From Faecalibacterium prausnitzii (GTDB lineage: Bacteria > Bacillota > Clostridia > Oscillospirales > Ruminococcaceae), in contig SFDE01000029.1 of the NCBI GenBank assembly GCA_004558805.1, positions 1 through 32,732 on the forward strand: a DNA stretch of 32,732 nt, read 5' to 3'. The translations under genes were made by a program, and so were the position numbers. Each line of letters starts with the position of its first letter. Positions within the stretch are counted from its first letter, which is position 1. This document shows positions 1-7,141 of the stretch, piece after piece. Below the pieces are notes generated by a model that worked only from the letters and a program-made list of their open reading frames with translations, did no database searches and was not told the DNA's origin.

Positions 1-23
1 GGATCACGCCGAGCCGCACATCT

Positions 24-48
24 AAAAAAGCCCCGCAGGGGCTTTTTT
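24..48. terminator. Bidirectional intrinsic terminator at the window edge
   Basis: A GCCCC/GGGGC stem with a GCA loop is flanked by six A on the left and six T on the right, so it can end transcription in either direction. It probably closes a gene that lies left of the window. A second GC hairpin (50-56 pairing with 64-70) follows without a T tract. Confidence 0.7.
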
Positions 49-112
49 CCCCGCCGGACTTTTCGGCGGGTCGATGTTGTTCGAATCCACCCTTGGGTGC
101 GCTTTGCAAGGT

Positions 113-156
113 TTTAGATAAAACAGAAACTCCAGCATCACAAGGACGCTGGAGTT
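113..156 (-). terminator. Terminator of tRNA-Tyr
   Basis: On the minus strand, three bases after the encoded CCA, a perfect 9-bp stem (AACTCCAGC with GCTGGAGTT, 128-156) is followed by a T-rich stretch. Its place directly behind the tRNA indicates a single-gene tRNA transcript. Confidence 0.75.
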
Positions 157-158
157 CT

Positions 159-243
159 TGGTGGGCGCGGGTGGATTCGAACCACCGAAGCTGAAAGCAG
201 CAGATTTACAGTCTGTCCCCATTGGCCACTCGGGAACACGCCC
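159..243 (-). tRNA. tRNA-Tyr (GTA anticodon)
   Basis: The minus strand reads as a class II tRNA of 85 nt. The acceptor stem GGGCGTG pairs with CGCGCCC with one G-U pair, the anticodon loop is CTGTAAA, there is a long variable arm as expected for bacterial tRNA-Tyr, the T-loop contains TTCGAAT, and the 3' CCA is encoded (159-161). It has its own promoter and terminator and no neighbouring tRNA in view. Confidence 0.95.
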
Positions 244-285
244 ATATTTGATTGTTTTGTGTGTCCGTTGCCGGACGACTCGTTT

Positions 286-314
286 ATTTTAGCATGGAAG
301 TGGGGATTTGTCAA
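286..314 (-). promoter_or_regulatory. Sigma-A promoter of tRNA-Tyr
   Basis: On the minus strand, TTGACA (309-314) and TAAAAT (286-291) are separated by exactly 17 bp. Transcription would start near 279, about 36 bases before the mature tRNA 5' end. The rest of the 244-425 stretch shows no gene. Confidence 0.85.
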
Positions 315-430
315 CTGTTTTTTGCAATTTTTGCAAAGATTTGCGGATGAAAATCAAAAGGGAAACGCTTTGGTCGATGCTGCGCAGGAAAAGGAGAAGA
401 CGCTGCACGATGGACCGCAGTGCGAAAAAA

Positions 431-470
431 ACAAAAAAGCCTGCGCAGCCCTCGGGAGGCGCACAGGCAG
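431..470 (-). terminator. Terminator of the AGCS symporter gene
   Basis: On the minus strand, directly after the stop codon at 476, a GC-rich stem (GCCTGTGC pairing with GCGCAGGC) is followed by TTTTTT. Confidence 0.8.
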
Positions 471-475
471 AAAAG

Positions 476-1858
476 TTACCGGAGCTTTTTGCGGGTTTCG
501 TAGTCCGCAAGGGCACGGAGCGCCTGAGAAGAAAGGGGGTACAGGGCGATCATGTTGAAGATGGTCATGAGCCCGATGCCCACATCGCCCAGGTCCCACA
601 CCACGGTGTATGCCTGGGTGCCGCCTACCAGCAGCATCACAAGGGCGATGACTTTGTAGACGGTCTGGCTCCACCAGTTGTCGCCGCACAGGTATGCCAC
701 GTTGCCCCGGGCGTAGTACAGCACCCCCAGAAAGGTGGAGAAGCTGAACAGTGCCAGAGTGATGGCAATGAACACAGTGCCAAAGCTGCCCAGATGGTAC
801 TCCATGGCGGTCTGCAGCAGGTCCATACCGGAAAGCCCGGCGGTGAGCTGCTGGGGGGCAAGGAGCATGATAAAGGCGGTGCAGCTGCAGATGACCACCG
901 TGTCGATGAGGACGCCCAGCGCCTGCACCAGACCCATCTTTACAGGGTCATCGCACTGGGCGGCTGCGGCAGCACAGGGGGCAGAGCCGCTGCCTGCTTC
1001 GTTGGAGAACAGTCCCCTCTTGACGCCGTTCATGAGCACCGCACCAAAGCCGCCGGCGGCGACCTGCCGCAGACCCAGCGCCTCGGCAAAGATGCGGTGG
1101 AACACCTCAGGCAGCAGCCGGAAGTTTACCGCCACGATGCCCACAGTGATGACAAAGTAGCATACCGCCATCACCGGCACCATCAGGTCCAGACTTTTTA
1201 CTGTGGCGTTTTTCCGCAGCACGATGAGGGCGGCAAGGGCGGTGAGTACCACGGTGGTGGCAAGGGGCGGGATCTGGAAAGCGTTTTCAAAGGCGGAGCT
1301 GACCGAGTTGGAGATCACCTGACTGATGCCGCACCAGCAGATGAGTCCGGACAGGGCAAAAAGCGCCGCCACCACCGACCGCTTGTGCCGCAGCCCCCGG
1401 CGCTGGGCAAGGGCGTGGATGTAATAGGCGGGACCGCCCCGCCAGCCGCCGTACAGGGGGTCCGGCTGACGGTACATCTGCGCCAGAGTGGACTCGATAA
1501 AGGCGGTGGAGGCACCCAGCAGGGCGGTGACCCACATCCAGAACACCGCACCGGCGCCGCCGGCGGAGACCGCCGCCACTACCCCTACCAGGTTGCCCAT
1601 GCCCACCCGGGTGGCGGTGGAGATGATCAGGGTCTGGAAGGAAGAAAGCCCCTCCCGGGCGTGGTTCTTTTCGCACACGGCGGCGACCATGTCCCGGAAC
1701 AGCCGCACCGGCAGCAGCCGGGTACGGAGGGTGAACCAGATACCGGCAGAAAACAGCAGCACCACCATAAAGGAAATGCCGATGCCCCCTGCCACCGGCA
1801 GGGTGAACAGGTCGCCCCACAGCAGGCGATACAAGGATTCGATGAGATTGACCACCAA
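476..1858 (-). CDS. Sodium:alanine symporter family protein (AGCS)
   Basis: The 460-residue product is a polytopic membrane protein of the alanine or glycine:cation symporter family, which imports small neutral amino acids with sodium across the inner membrane. Family signatures are visible: TRVGMGNLVGV near residues 82-92, the GAGAVFWMW stretch near 101-109, and a GGWRGGPAYYI segment near 136-146. The length is normal for the family. The start is a TTG at 1858; it is chosen because AGGAGG lies eight bases upstream and no ATG has a comparable site. A strong promoter (1903-1931) and a terminator (431-470) make it a one-gene transcript. A 17-bp palindrome sits just upstream of the promoter and may be an operator. 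The exact substrate cannot be told from sequence. Confidence 0.9.
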   Translation of the reverse strand: MVVNLIESLYRLLWGDLFTLPVAGGIGISFMVVLLFSAGIWFTLRTRLLPVRLFRDMVAAVCEKNHAREGLSSFQTLIISTATRVGMGNLVGVVAAVSAGGAGAVFWMWVTALLGASTAFIESTLAQMYRQPDPLYGGWRGGPAYYIHALAQRRGLRHKRSVVAALFALSGLICWCGISQVISNSVSSAFENAFQIPPLATTVVLTALAALIVLRKNATVKSLDLMVPVMAVCYFVITVGIVAVNFRLLPEVFHRIFAEALGLRQVAAGGFGAVLMNGVKRGLFSNEAGSGSAPCAAAAAQCDDPVKMGLVQALGVLIDTVVICSCTAFIMLLAPQQLTAGLSGMDLLQTAMEYHLGSFGTVFIAITLALFSFSTFLGVLYYARGNVAYLCGDNWWSQTVYKVIALVMLLVGGTQAYTVVWDLGDVGIGLMTIFNMIALYPLSSQALRALADYETRKKLR

Positions 1859-1902
1859 GGAAGTGTCCTCCTGTACTTTTGATAAATGAAGTTGCCTGCT
1901 TC

Positions 1903-1931
1903 ATTATAGTACAGCACAGAAGAATTGTAAA
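1903..1931 (-). promoter_or_regulatory. Sigma-A promoter of the AGCS symporter
   Basis: On the minus strand, TTTACA (1926-1931) and a perfect TATAAT (1903-1908) are separated by 17 bp. The downstream leader is only about 35-40 bases, leaving no room for a riboswitch. Confidence 0.85.
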
Positions 1932-1941
1932 ATCCAAAATA

Positions 1942-1958
1942 TTGATAGAGTCTATCAA
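1942..1958. promoter_or_regulatory. Perfect 17-bp palindrome, candidate operator
   Basis: TTGATAGA-G-TCTATCAA is a perfect inverted repeat around one central base. It begins 10 bp upstream of the -35 box of the symporter promoter and lies between that gene and the divergent small gene at 2022. With a one-base centre it cannot form an RNA hairpin, so a dimeric DNA-binding protein is the likelier reader. I do not recognise the regulator. Confidence 0.5.
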
Positions 1959-2021
1959 GAAAAAAGAATGCAGAAGGGAGAAAAGCGGGTGTTTTTCGCT
2001 TTTTGTGCAGGGTGCAGAAGA

Positions 2022-2333
2022 ATGGGAAACTTTTTTGGCAGAAAGAGCAGGGAAATCACCTTGCGGCAGAAAGGCAGAGTATGCCACCATAGAAGTAAGG
2101 GGAGCACCGCTCATGGTCTTGACGTGGGTCTGAATGGTAAGGACCTCTATCTTTCAAAGCGGCTTCCCGCAACGGAACAGGAGCTGATGGACCAGATCAA
2201 AAAGGCGCAGAGCGTCTTTAGCAAAAAGGACTGCGACAGCATCGCCATTGCGGTGGTGACCATCGAGGGTGCAGAGCAGGAGAACACAAACGGCACCTAT
2301 TGTATGTGTATCCTGTATCAGTCGGTACGCTGA
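2022..2333 (+). CDS. Small hypothetical protein
   Basis: This open frame gives 103 residues from the ATG at 2022; an in-frame ATG at 1968 would add 18. I do not recognise the product. The C-terminal two thirds look protein-like, with a mixed polar sequence around residues 50-100 that contains a predicted helix (ATEQELMDQIKKAQ) followed by a hydrophobic strand (SIAIAVVTI). The first 35 residues are odd and rich in Arg, Gly and His, so the true start could be further downstream or a frameshift may be hidden there. No good ribosome site precedes either ATG. In its favour, a strong plus-strand terminator follows 35 bases after the stop. It is divergent from the symporter gene. Confidence 0.4.
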   Translation: MGNFFGRKSREITLRQKGRVCHHRSKGSTAHGLDVGLNGKDLYLSKRLPATEQELMDQIKKAQSVFSKKDCDSIAIAVVTIEGAEQENTNGTYCMCILYQSVR

Positions 2334-2368
2334 ACCGCCGCCCCGTAACAAAGAAAACGATAAACCAA

Positions 2369-2401
2369 GGACCCCTGCACAAAGCTGCAGGGGTCCTTTT
2401 T
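2369..2401 (+). terminator. Intrinsic terminator after the small hypothetical gene
   Basis: GGACCCCTGCA pairs with TGCAGGGGTCC and five T follow. A near-copy of this hairpin ends the gene at 24507-25649. Confidence 0.85.
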
Positions 2402-2447
2402 GGAGGGGGAGACCCCTCCGCCTGATAGCTCCCCCTGAAAGGGGACC

Positions 2448-2510
2448 TAGTGGCGAGTGACCAGCGGATAGTGGCTAGTAACCGACCACTGACCACTGAT
2501 CACTGGATAG
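2448..2510 (+). repeat. Degenerate tandem AGTG-type short repeats
   Basis: The stretch is a run of degenerate 7-10 base units such as AGTGGC, GGATAGTGG, GACCACT and GATCACT, partly as mirror-image palindromes. A related run lies at 20577-20610. Both are directly next to palindromic modules, so they seem to belong to the same mobile repeat family. No spacers of constant length are present. Confidence 0.55.
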
Positions 2511-2517
2511 CATCCTT

Positions 2518-2750
2518 GCCCTCTCAGTCACCTGCGGTGACAGATCTCCCAAAGGGAGAACCCTTGGCAAAACCAGAGGCTTTGCCGTATTGCCAAAGCC
2601 TCTCCCTTTGACAGACTTCCCCCGGTCGGGGATAGATTCTCCCCGCTCCGGGGAGAAATGTCACCGCAGGTGACAAAGTGGGGAGCAGATGTCGCCAACG
2701 GCGGCAAAAAGGGGAACAAGGTGGATTTGCGCAGCAAAGACGGAGAGGGC
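2518..2750. repeat. Palindromic intergenic repeat, copy E, with inverted ends
   Basis: The left end GCCCTCTCAGT and the right end (reverse complement GCCCTCTCCGT) form inverted termini around 233 bp. Inside are several hairpins, among them TGTCACC-GCA-GGTGACA and CTCCCCGCTCCGGGGAG. Positions 2627-2695 are identical over 69 bp with 20399-20467. No protein-coding gene is evident in it. Confidence 0.75.
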
Positions 2751-2790
2751 GAGGATGCTGCCCCTTTACACTGCCCCGGCGGTCCCCACT

Positions 2791-2813
2791 AAAACCTCTC
2801 CCCTCGGGGGAGG
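2791..2813 (-). terminator. Possible thiC terminator
   Basis: On the minus strand, CCTCCCC-GA-GGGGAGAGG is followed by TTTT. The loop is very tight and the distance from the thiC stop is about 105 bases, so the call is tentative. The rest of 2750-2918 holds only GC-rich hairpins and no gene. Confidence 0.35.
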
Positions 2814-2918
2814 TGGGGTGCAGACGAAAACCGTCCCGCAAAAAAGGGACCGCCGCACCCGGTGGGGTGCAGCAGTCCCGGAGGAAGAAGCGCCTTTCAG
2901 CGCAGGGGAAAGACAGAG

Positions 2919-4229
2919 TTACAGGATGTCGATGTACTCACCGGCAAGTGCCTTGTTCATGCTGCGGACGGCGCAGAACTTGCCGCACATGCTGCAGGTA
3001 TCGCTGTGGTCATCCTCAGGCAGACGGTCGTTGCGGATCGCCCTGGCAGTGTCCGGATCCAGAGCGCAGTCAAACTGTGCGTCCCAGTCCAGAGCACGGC
3101 GGGCGTCAGCCATCTTGTCGTCGATATCCCGGGCGTGGGGAATGCCCTTGGCGATGTCGGCGGCGTGGGCGGCGATCTTGGATGCCACGATGCCCTGCTT
3201 TACATCCTCCACGTTGGGCAGTGCCAGATGCTCGGCGGGGGTCACATAGCACAGGAAGGCTGCACCGCTGGCGGCGGCAACGGCACCGCCGATGGCGGCG
3301 GTGATGTGGTCGTAGCCGGGGGCGATGTCGGTGACCAGGGGTCCCAGCACATAGAAGGGGGCGCCCATGCAGATGGACTTCTGCACCTCCATATTGGCAG
3401 CTACCTGATTCAGGGGCACATGACCGGGACCCTCCACCATAACCTGAACATTGTGCTCCCAGGCACGCTTGGTCAGCTCGCCCAGACGCACCAGCTCTTC
3501 GATCTGGCATACGTCGGTGGCGTCTGCAAGGCAGCCGGGACGGCAGGCGTCGCCCAGAGAAATAGTGACATCGTGCTCAGCGCAGATCTCGCAGATTTCG
3601 TCAAAGTGCTCGTAGAAGGGGTTCTCGTTGCCGGTCATGCTCATCCATGCAAACACCAGAGAGCCGCCCCGGCTGACAATGTTCATCTTCCGCTTGTGCT
3701 TGCGGATCTGCTCGATGGTCTTGCGGGTGATGCCGCAGTGGAGGGTCACAAAGTCCACGCCGTCCTCAGCATGGAGACGCACCACGTCCACAAAGTCCTG
3801 AGCGGTCAGCTCTGCAAGATCCCGCTGGTAGTGGATGACAGAGTCGTACACCGGCACGGTGCCGATCATCACCGGGCACTCGTGGGTCAGCTTCTGGCGG
3901 AAGGGCTGGGTGTTGCCGTGGCTGGACAGGTCCATGATCGCCTCGGCGCCCATGTTCACGGCGCTCATGACCTTCTGCATCTCAATGTTGTAGTCCTTGC
4001 AGTCCCGGGAGACGCCCAGGTTTACATTGATCTTGGTGCGGAGCATAGAGCCCACACCTTCCGGGTCCAGGCACTCGTGATGCTTGTTGGCGGGGATCGC
4101 CACCTTGCCCTCGGCGACCCACTGGCGGATCTCCTCGGTGGTACGGTGCTCCTTTTTTGCCACGATCTCCATCTGGGGGGTGACGATGCCCTTGCGGGCG
4201 GCATCCATCTGGGTAGTATACGTCTGCAT
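2919..4229 (-). CDS. thiC: Phosphomethylpyrimidine synthase ThiC
   Basis: ThiC is the radical-SAM enzyme that rearranges aminoimidazole ribotide into HMP phosphate, the pyrimidine half of thiamine. The 436-residue product has the length of the short clostridial form. The C-terminal cysteine motif CSMCGKFC (CX2CX4C) binds the 4Fe-4S cluster; LSSHGN, DAEDGVDF-like and MVEGPGHVP segments are characteristic. The ATG at 4229 is chosen because GGAGG lies eight bases before it; the frame stays open upstream without similarity. It is the last of four thiamine genes on this strand but is separated from thiE by 367 bp that carry a palindromic repeat and a possible leader peptide. No TPP riboswitch is visible in that gap, so it depends either on read-through from the thiW riboswitch or on an unseen signal. 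Confidence 0.96.
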   Translation of the reverse strand: MQTYTTQMDAARKGIVTPQMEIVAKKEHRTTEEIRQWVAEGKVAIPANKHHECLDPEGVGSMLRTKINVNLGVSRDCKDYNIEMQKVMSAVNMGAEAIMDLSSHGNTQPFRQKLTHECPVMIGTVPVYDSVIHYQRDLAELTAQDFVDVVRLHAEDGVDFVTLHCGITRKTIEQIRKHKRKMNIVSRGGSLVFAWMSMTGNENPFYEHFDEICEICAEHDVTISLGDACRPGCLADATDVCQIEELVRLGELTKRAWEHNVQVMVEGPGHVPLNQVAANMEVQKSICMGAPFYVLGPLVTDIAPGYDHITAAIGGAVAAASGAAFLCYVTPAEHLALPNVEDVKQGIVASKIAAHAADIAKGIPHARDIDDKMADARRALDWDAQFDCALDPDTARAIRNDRLPEDDHSDTCSMCGKFCAVRSMNKALAGEYIDIL

Positions 4230-4252
4230 AATGCTTTCCTCCGAATGACGTT

Positions 4253-4366
4253 TTATCTTTGAACAGCGCAAACTGCGCTGAACCTTCGATCTTTGGGCAG
4301 GCTGCCGCCATTCAGAGCAAACGGAAAGGTCTGGATGCCGGCACCTGCGCAGAATGCGCTTTTCAT
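4253..4366 (-). CDS. Possible 37-residue leader peptide upstream of thiC
   Basis: An ATG at 4366, preceded by a GGAGAG ribosome site, opens a frame of 37 codons that ends 23 bases before thiC. Its 3' part contains a perfect 7-bp hairpin (CAGCGCA with TGCGCTG, 4264-4280) that could influence thiC translation by coupling or attenuation. I know no homologue. It may be a leader peptide or chance; no T tract follows the hairpin, so it is not a standard transcription attenuator. Confidence 0.3.
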   Translation of the reverse strand: MKSAFCAGAGIQTFPFALNGGSLPKDRRFSAVCAVQR

Positions 4367-4390
4367 GTTGCTCTCTCCATGAATTTTGTA

Positions 4391-4575
4391 ATGCGGCACA
4401 AGGTGGTGTCCCCGGTGTGCCGCAGGGGCGGGTGGCTGGTATCCTCGCCCTCTCAGTCATCTCGCATTGCTCGATGCCAGCTCTCCCAAAGGGCGAGCCC
4501 TTGGCAGTGCGGCAAAGCGGACCATACCAAAAGCCTGTTCCCTTTCTGGCACGAAGTGCCGGATGGGGGGCGGGC
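4391..4575. repeat. Palindromic intergenic repeat, copy G, in the thiE-thiC gap
   Basis: The stretch starts with a 9-bp perfect stem (TGCGGCACA with TGTGCCGCA, 4391-4424). GCCCTCTCAGTC at 4447 matches the end of copy E, and GGCACGAAGTGCCGGATG near 4550-4570 matches the right end of the DUF559 element. It separates thiC from the rest of the thiamine operon. Confidence 0.6.
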
Positions 4576-4596
4576 TTCAGCGAAATTGCAGGGTGT

Positions 4597-5235
4597 TTAT
4601 TTCACGATCTGCTCCGAAAGTGCCTTCAGTTCCCGGCACTCTGCCTCAATGTCGCTGGCGCCGAAGATGGCACTTACCAATGCTACCCCGTCTACGCCGG
4701 AGCCTTTCAGCTGCAGGATGTTGTCCTTGTGGATGCCGCCGATGGCGACCACCGGGATGTCTACGGCGTCGCAGATCTGCCGGAGAGTCTCCGGGGACAT
4801 CTGGCTCACATCGGTCTTGGTGTGGGTGGCAAAGACCGCCCCCACCCCCAGACAGTCGGCGCCGTTCTTCACAGCTTCCAGCGCCTCTGCCACGTTGTGG
4901 ACCGAAACGCCGATCATCATGCCGTCGCCCACCCGGGCACGGACCTGCGCTGCCGCCATGTCCTCCTGCCCCACATGGACTCCCTCGGCATGGCACTGCA
5001 GGGCAATGTCTACATTGTCGTTGATGAAAAAGGGAACGCCGTACCGCTGGCACAGGGCGTGGATCTCCACTGCCTCCTGCAAAAAGGCAGCTTCGTCCAG
5101 CTCCTTTTCCCGCAGCTGTACGCAGGTGACGCCGCCTTTCAGGGCGCTTTCCACCTGCTGGTACAGGGTCTGTTTGCCCACCCAGCTGCGGTCGGTGACC
5201 GCATATAGTAACATGGTATGGTTATCGCACTTCAT
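4597..5235 (-). CDS. thiE: Thiamine-phosphate synthase ThiE
   Basis: ThiE joins HMP pyrophosphate to hydroxyethylthiazole phosphate to make thiamine monophosphate. The 212-residue product is a standard-length TIM barrel. Visible motifs are TCVQLREKELDE near residues 37-48 (pyrophosphate binding), the HVGQEDM loop, and VVAIGGI with a nearby GVDGVALVSAIF phosphate-binding end. The start at 5235 overlaps the end of thiM by 14 bases and has an AAGGGG/GGAGG site upstream, which indicates translational coupling. An internal ATG at 5214 is possible but less well placed. It belongs to the thiW-thiM-thiE operon under the TPP riboswitch. Confidence 0.95.
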   Translation of the reverse strand: MKCDNHTMLLYAVTDRSWVGKQTLYQQVESALKGGVTCVQLREKELDEAAFLQEAVEIHALCQRYGVPFFINDNVDIALQCHAEGVHVGQEDMAAAQVRARVGDGMMIGVSVHNVAEALEAVKNGADCLGVGAVFATHTKTDVSQMSPETLRQICDAVDIPVVAIGGIHKDNILQLKGSGVDGVALVSAIFGASDIEAECRELKALSEQIVK

Positions 5236-6043
5236 AGTTTGCCCCTTCCTCCAGCTGCTGGGGAGTCATGTTGTAGATGGCATCGATGATGTAGTTGCGG
5301 TAGGTGGCATTGCCATCCAGCGGGGTCAGCCGCCGGTGTGCCACCTCGCCTGCCAGACCCATGGCGCAGACCGCCGCCGCAGCGGCTTCCAATGTGTGCC
5401 CGGGGTTGGCGGTAACAAAGGCGGCGGTGAGGGCGGACAGCTGGCAGCCGGTGCCGGTAATGCTGCTCATCATGGCATTGCCGTTGCGGATGCAGTAGGC
5501 GGTGTCCCCGTCTGCCACGATGTCGATGGCGCCGGTGATGGCGATGACCGCCCCGGTGCGGGAGGCAAACTCTTTGGCAAACCGGACTGCAGCGTCCAGA
5601 TTTTCTTCCGTGACCCGGTCTGCCACGTCGGCATCCACCCCCTTGGTGGTGCCGGCGCCGGAGGCAAGGGTCCGGATCTCCGAGATGTTGCCCCGGATCA
5701 CCGCAAAGTGTACCTCTTCCAGCAGCCGCAGGGCGGTGCCGGTGCGGAGCCGGGAAGCACCGGCGCCCACCGGGTCCAGCACCACCGGATGACCCAGCCG
5801 GTTGGCAGTCCTGCCTGCCAGCAGCATGGAATCAATGGTACGGCTGTTCAGGGTGCCGATGTTGATGTTCAGCCCGGCACAGAGGGTGGTGATCTCCTCC
5901 ACCTCCCCAAGGTCGTCTGCCATGATGGGGGAGGCACCGCACGCCAGCACCATGTTGGCGCAGTCGTTTACCGTGACGTGGTTGGTGATGTTGTGGATCA
6001 GGGGCGCTTTCTGGCGCAGATTCTCGAAGGCAGTCCGGAACAT
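5222..6043 (-). CDS. thiM: Hydroxyethylthiazole kinase ThiM
   Basis: ThiM phosphorylates hydroxyethylthiazole with ATP, so that salvaged thiazole can enter thiamine synthesis. The 273-residue product has the family length. The N-terminal PLIHNITNHVTVNDCAN stretch (residues 14-30) and the SSITGTGCQLSALTAAF segment with the anion-hole glycines and catalytic cysteine are plain. It lies 12 bases after thiW and overlaps thiE. Together with ThiW this is a thiazole salvage route; no thiazole synthesis genes are in the window. Confidence 0.96.
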   Translation of the reverse strand: MFRTAFENLRQKAPLIHNITNHVTVNDCANMVLACGASPIMADDLGEVEEITTLCAGLNINIGTLNSRTIDSMLLAGRTANRLGHPVVLDPVGAGASRLRTGTALRLLEEVHFAVIRGNISEIRTLASGAGTTKGVDADVADRVTEENLDAAVRFAKEFASRTGAVIAITGAIDIVADGDTAYCIRNGNAMMSSITGTGCQLSALTAAFVTANPGHTLEAAAAAVCAMGLAGEVAHRRLTPLDGNATYRNYIIDAIYNMTPQQLEEGANYEVR

Positions 6044-6055
6044 GATGTGCCCCCT

Positions 6056-6571
6056 TTAAGACAGGCTGGTCTGCATGGACCGCAGGACACCGGAGCGCTG
6101 CAGGCTGTACACCACCGCACCGGCAATGACCGCACCCACGGCGGTGGAGATCAGGAAAGGCACCACATAGGCGTAGAAGGCGATGTCACCGGCGCTCTTG
6201 CCCATGAGGAAGATCGCCACAGGGTAGGCGCACAGACCGCCCAGGATGCTGGTACCAAAGACCTCGCCCACCACGGTGGCGAGGAGGTTCTTGGTCTTGT
6301 GGTACACCAGACCGCACAGCAGAGCGCCGAACATGCTGCCGGGGAATGCCATCAGGCTGCCCAGACCCAGCAGGTTCCGCAGCAGGGAGGCAACAAATGC
6401 CACCCCCACGCCCCACCAGGGTCCCAGCAGTACGGCGCAGAGCACGTTGACCATGTGCTGCACCGGAGCGCACTTGCTGCCGAACATGGGGAAGCTGAAT
6501 ACGCTGCCCACCACGCACAGGGCGCAGAACATACCGGCGAGGGCGAGTTTCTTGACAGAGACGGATTTCAT
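6056..6571 (-). CDS. thiW: Energy-coupling factor substrate-binding protein ThiW
   Basis: ThiW is the substrate-binding membrane subunit of an ECF-type transporter, proposed for the thiazole precursor of thiamine. The product is 171 residues with about five membrane segments; the FPMFGSKCAPVQHMVNV and GMFCALCVVGS stretches fit the family. The ATG at 6571 is chosen because AAAGGAG sits eight bases upstream; the open frame extends 30 codons further without sense. It would need the shared EcfAA'T module, which is not in this window. As first gene behind the TPP riboswitch it is switched off when thiamine pyrophosphate is plentiful. Confidence 0.93.
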   Translation of the reverse strand: MKSVSVKKLALAGMFCALCVVGSVFSFPMFGSKCAPVQHMVNVLCAVLLGPWWGVGVAFVASLLRNLLGLGSLMAFPGSMFGALLCGLVYHKTKNLLATVVGEVFGTSILGGLCAYPVAIFLMGKSAGDIAFYAYVVPFLISTAVGAVIAGAVVYSLQRSGVLRSMQTSLS

Positions 6572-6821
6572 AAGACAGACTCCTTTACCATACTGCCGCA
6601 GACGGCTGCACGCAGCGTCTCCGGCAAAGGCAGTGCCCCCAAAAGGGTACACTGCGTTCATCCAAAGCGGTCGAGACTTGCTGGTCTCCTCTCACGCCGG
6701 AACACGGCTTCCCATCGCTGCGAAATCAAGGCTCAGGGCGCTCCCCCTCAGCCCGCTGCGGCTTCCCGCAGAGCCGCCCCAAAAGGCGGGTGTCTTTTGC
6801 CCTCCGGACCGGAGGGGCAAC

Positions 6822-6854
6822 AAAAAACAGGAAGCGCCCTGTGCGGCACTTCCT
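6822..6854 (-). terminator. Riboswitch-controlled terminator of the thi operon
   Basis: On the minus strand, about 20 bases after the TPP aptamer, AGGAAGTGCC pairs with GGGCGCTTCCT and is followed by TTTTTT. The GGAAGT end of the aptamer repeats the 5' side of this stem, so mutually exclusive pairing is plausible. The 250 bases between here and thiW hold another strong GC hairpin (6798-6821) but no gene. Confidence 0.8.
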
Positions 6855-6873
6855 GCAAAAAATCATCATGATG

Positions 6874-6978
6874 ACTTCCTACGGCGGCATTATCCGCATC
6901 AGGTACGGGGCATATCCTGCCCGCAAGGGTCGAAGTTGGAGTACTTCCTCTCAGCCTGCTTCCACAAGCTCCCCTGTA
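6874..6978 (-). promoter_or_regulatory. TPP riboswitch (THI element)
   Basis: The minus strand carries the conserved core in order: AGGGGAGC, GGCTGAGAGG, GACCC, ACCTGATGCGGATAATGCC and CGTAGGAAGT. These are the pyrimidine-sensing and pyrophosphate-sensing arms of the thiamine pyrophosphate aptamer. It lies right after a promoter and before a terminator, so it acts on transcription of thiW-thiM-thiE. Confidence 0.95.
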
Positions 6979-6993
6979 TTTGGTTGCAACGGT

Positions 6994-7022
6994 ATTTTAC
7001 ACCATCTTCCATAAAAATGCAA
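6994..7022 (-). promoter_or_regulatory. Sigma-A promoter of the thi operon
   Basis: On the minus strand, TTGCAT (7017-7022) and TAAAAT (6994-6999) are 17 bp apart. The start point would fall close to 6987, just ahead of the TPP aptamer. Confidence 0.8.
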
Positions 7023-7033
7023 GAGGGAATGCT

Positions 7034-7138
7034 GGACCCTCTCCGCTTTGCTGGTGTGATACCCTTCAGACGCACTCCGTGCGCCAGCTCCCCTTGAAAG
7101 GGGAGGTGGCACGGCGTCAGCCGTGACGGAGAGGGTCC
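7034..7138. repeat. Palindromic intergenic repeat, copy F, with perfect 12-bp inverted ends
   Basis: GGACCCTCTCCG (7034-7045) is the exact reverse complement of 7127-7138. The 105-bp unit contains a CTCCCCTTGAAAGGGGAG hairpin and shares 30 identical bases with copy D near 20531-20559. It lies between the deformylase stop and the -35 box of the thi promoter. Confidence 0.75.
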
Positions 7139-7141
7139 CTC

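Noticed and set aside
50..70. Additional terminator CCCGCCG/CGGCGGG
   Set aside because: There is no T tract on either strand directly after the stem; it may only stabilise the neighbouring terminator.
308..1882. Long plus-strand open frame opposite the AGCS symporter
   Set aside because: The translation is His/Gly/Gln-rich with no recognisable domain; the minus-strand gene has promoter, ribosome site, terminator and clear family motifs.
2448..2510. CRISPR-like short repeats
   Set aside because: The units are 7-10 bases, degenerate and without unique spacers of constant length; no cas gene is near.
4230..4596. TPP riboswitch upstream of thiC
   Set aside because: I searched the minus strand for CTGAGA, ACCTGAT and GGATAATGCC-type motifs and found none in this gap.
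6798..6821. Second terminator in the thi leader
   Set aside because: The TTGCCC/GGGCAA stem is strong but no T tract follows on the minus strand.
4259..6871. Long plus-strand frame of 870 codons across the thi genes
   Set aside because: It runs antisense through thiE, thiM and thiW, all of which are certain, and has a composition typical of shadow frames.
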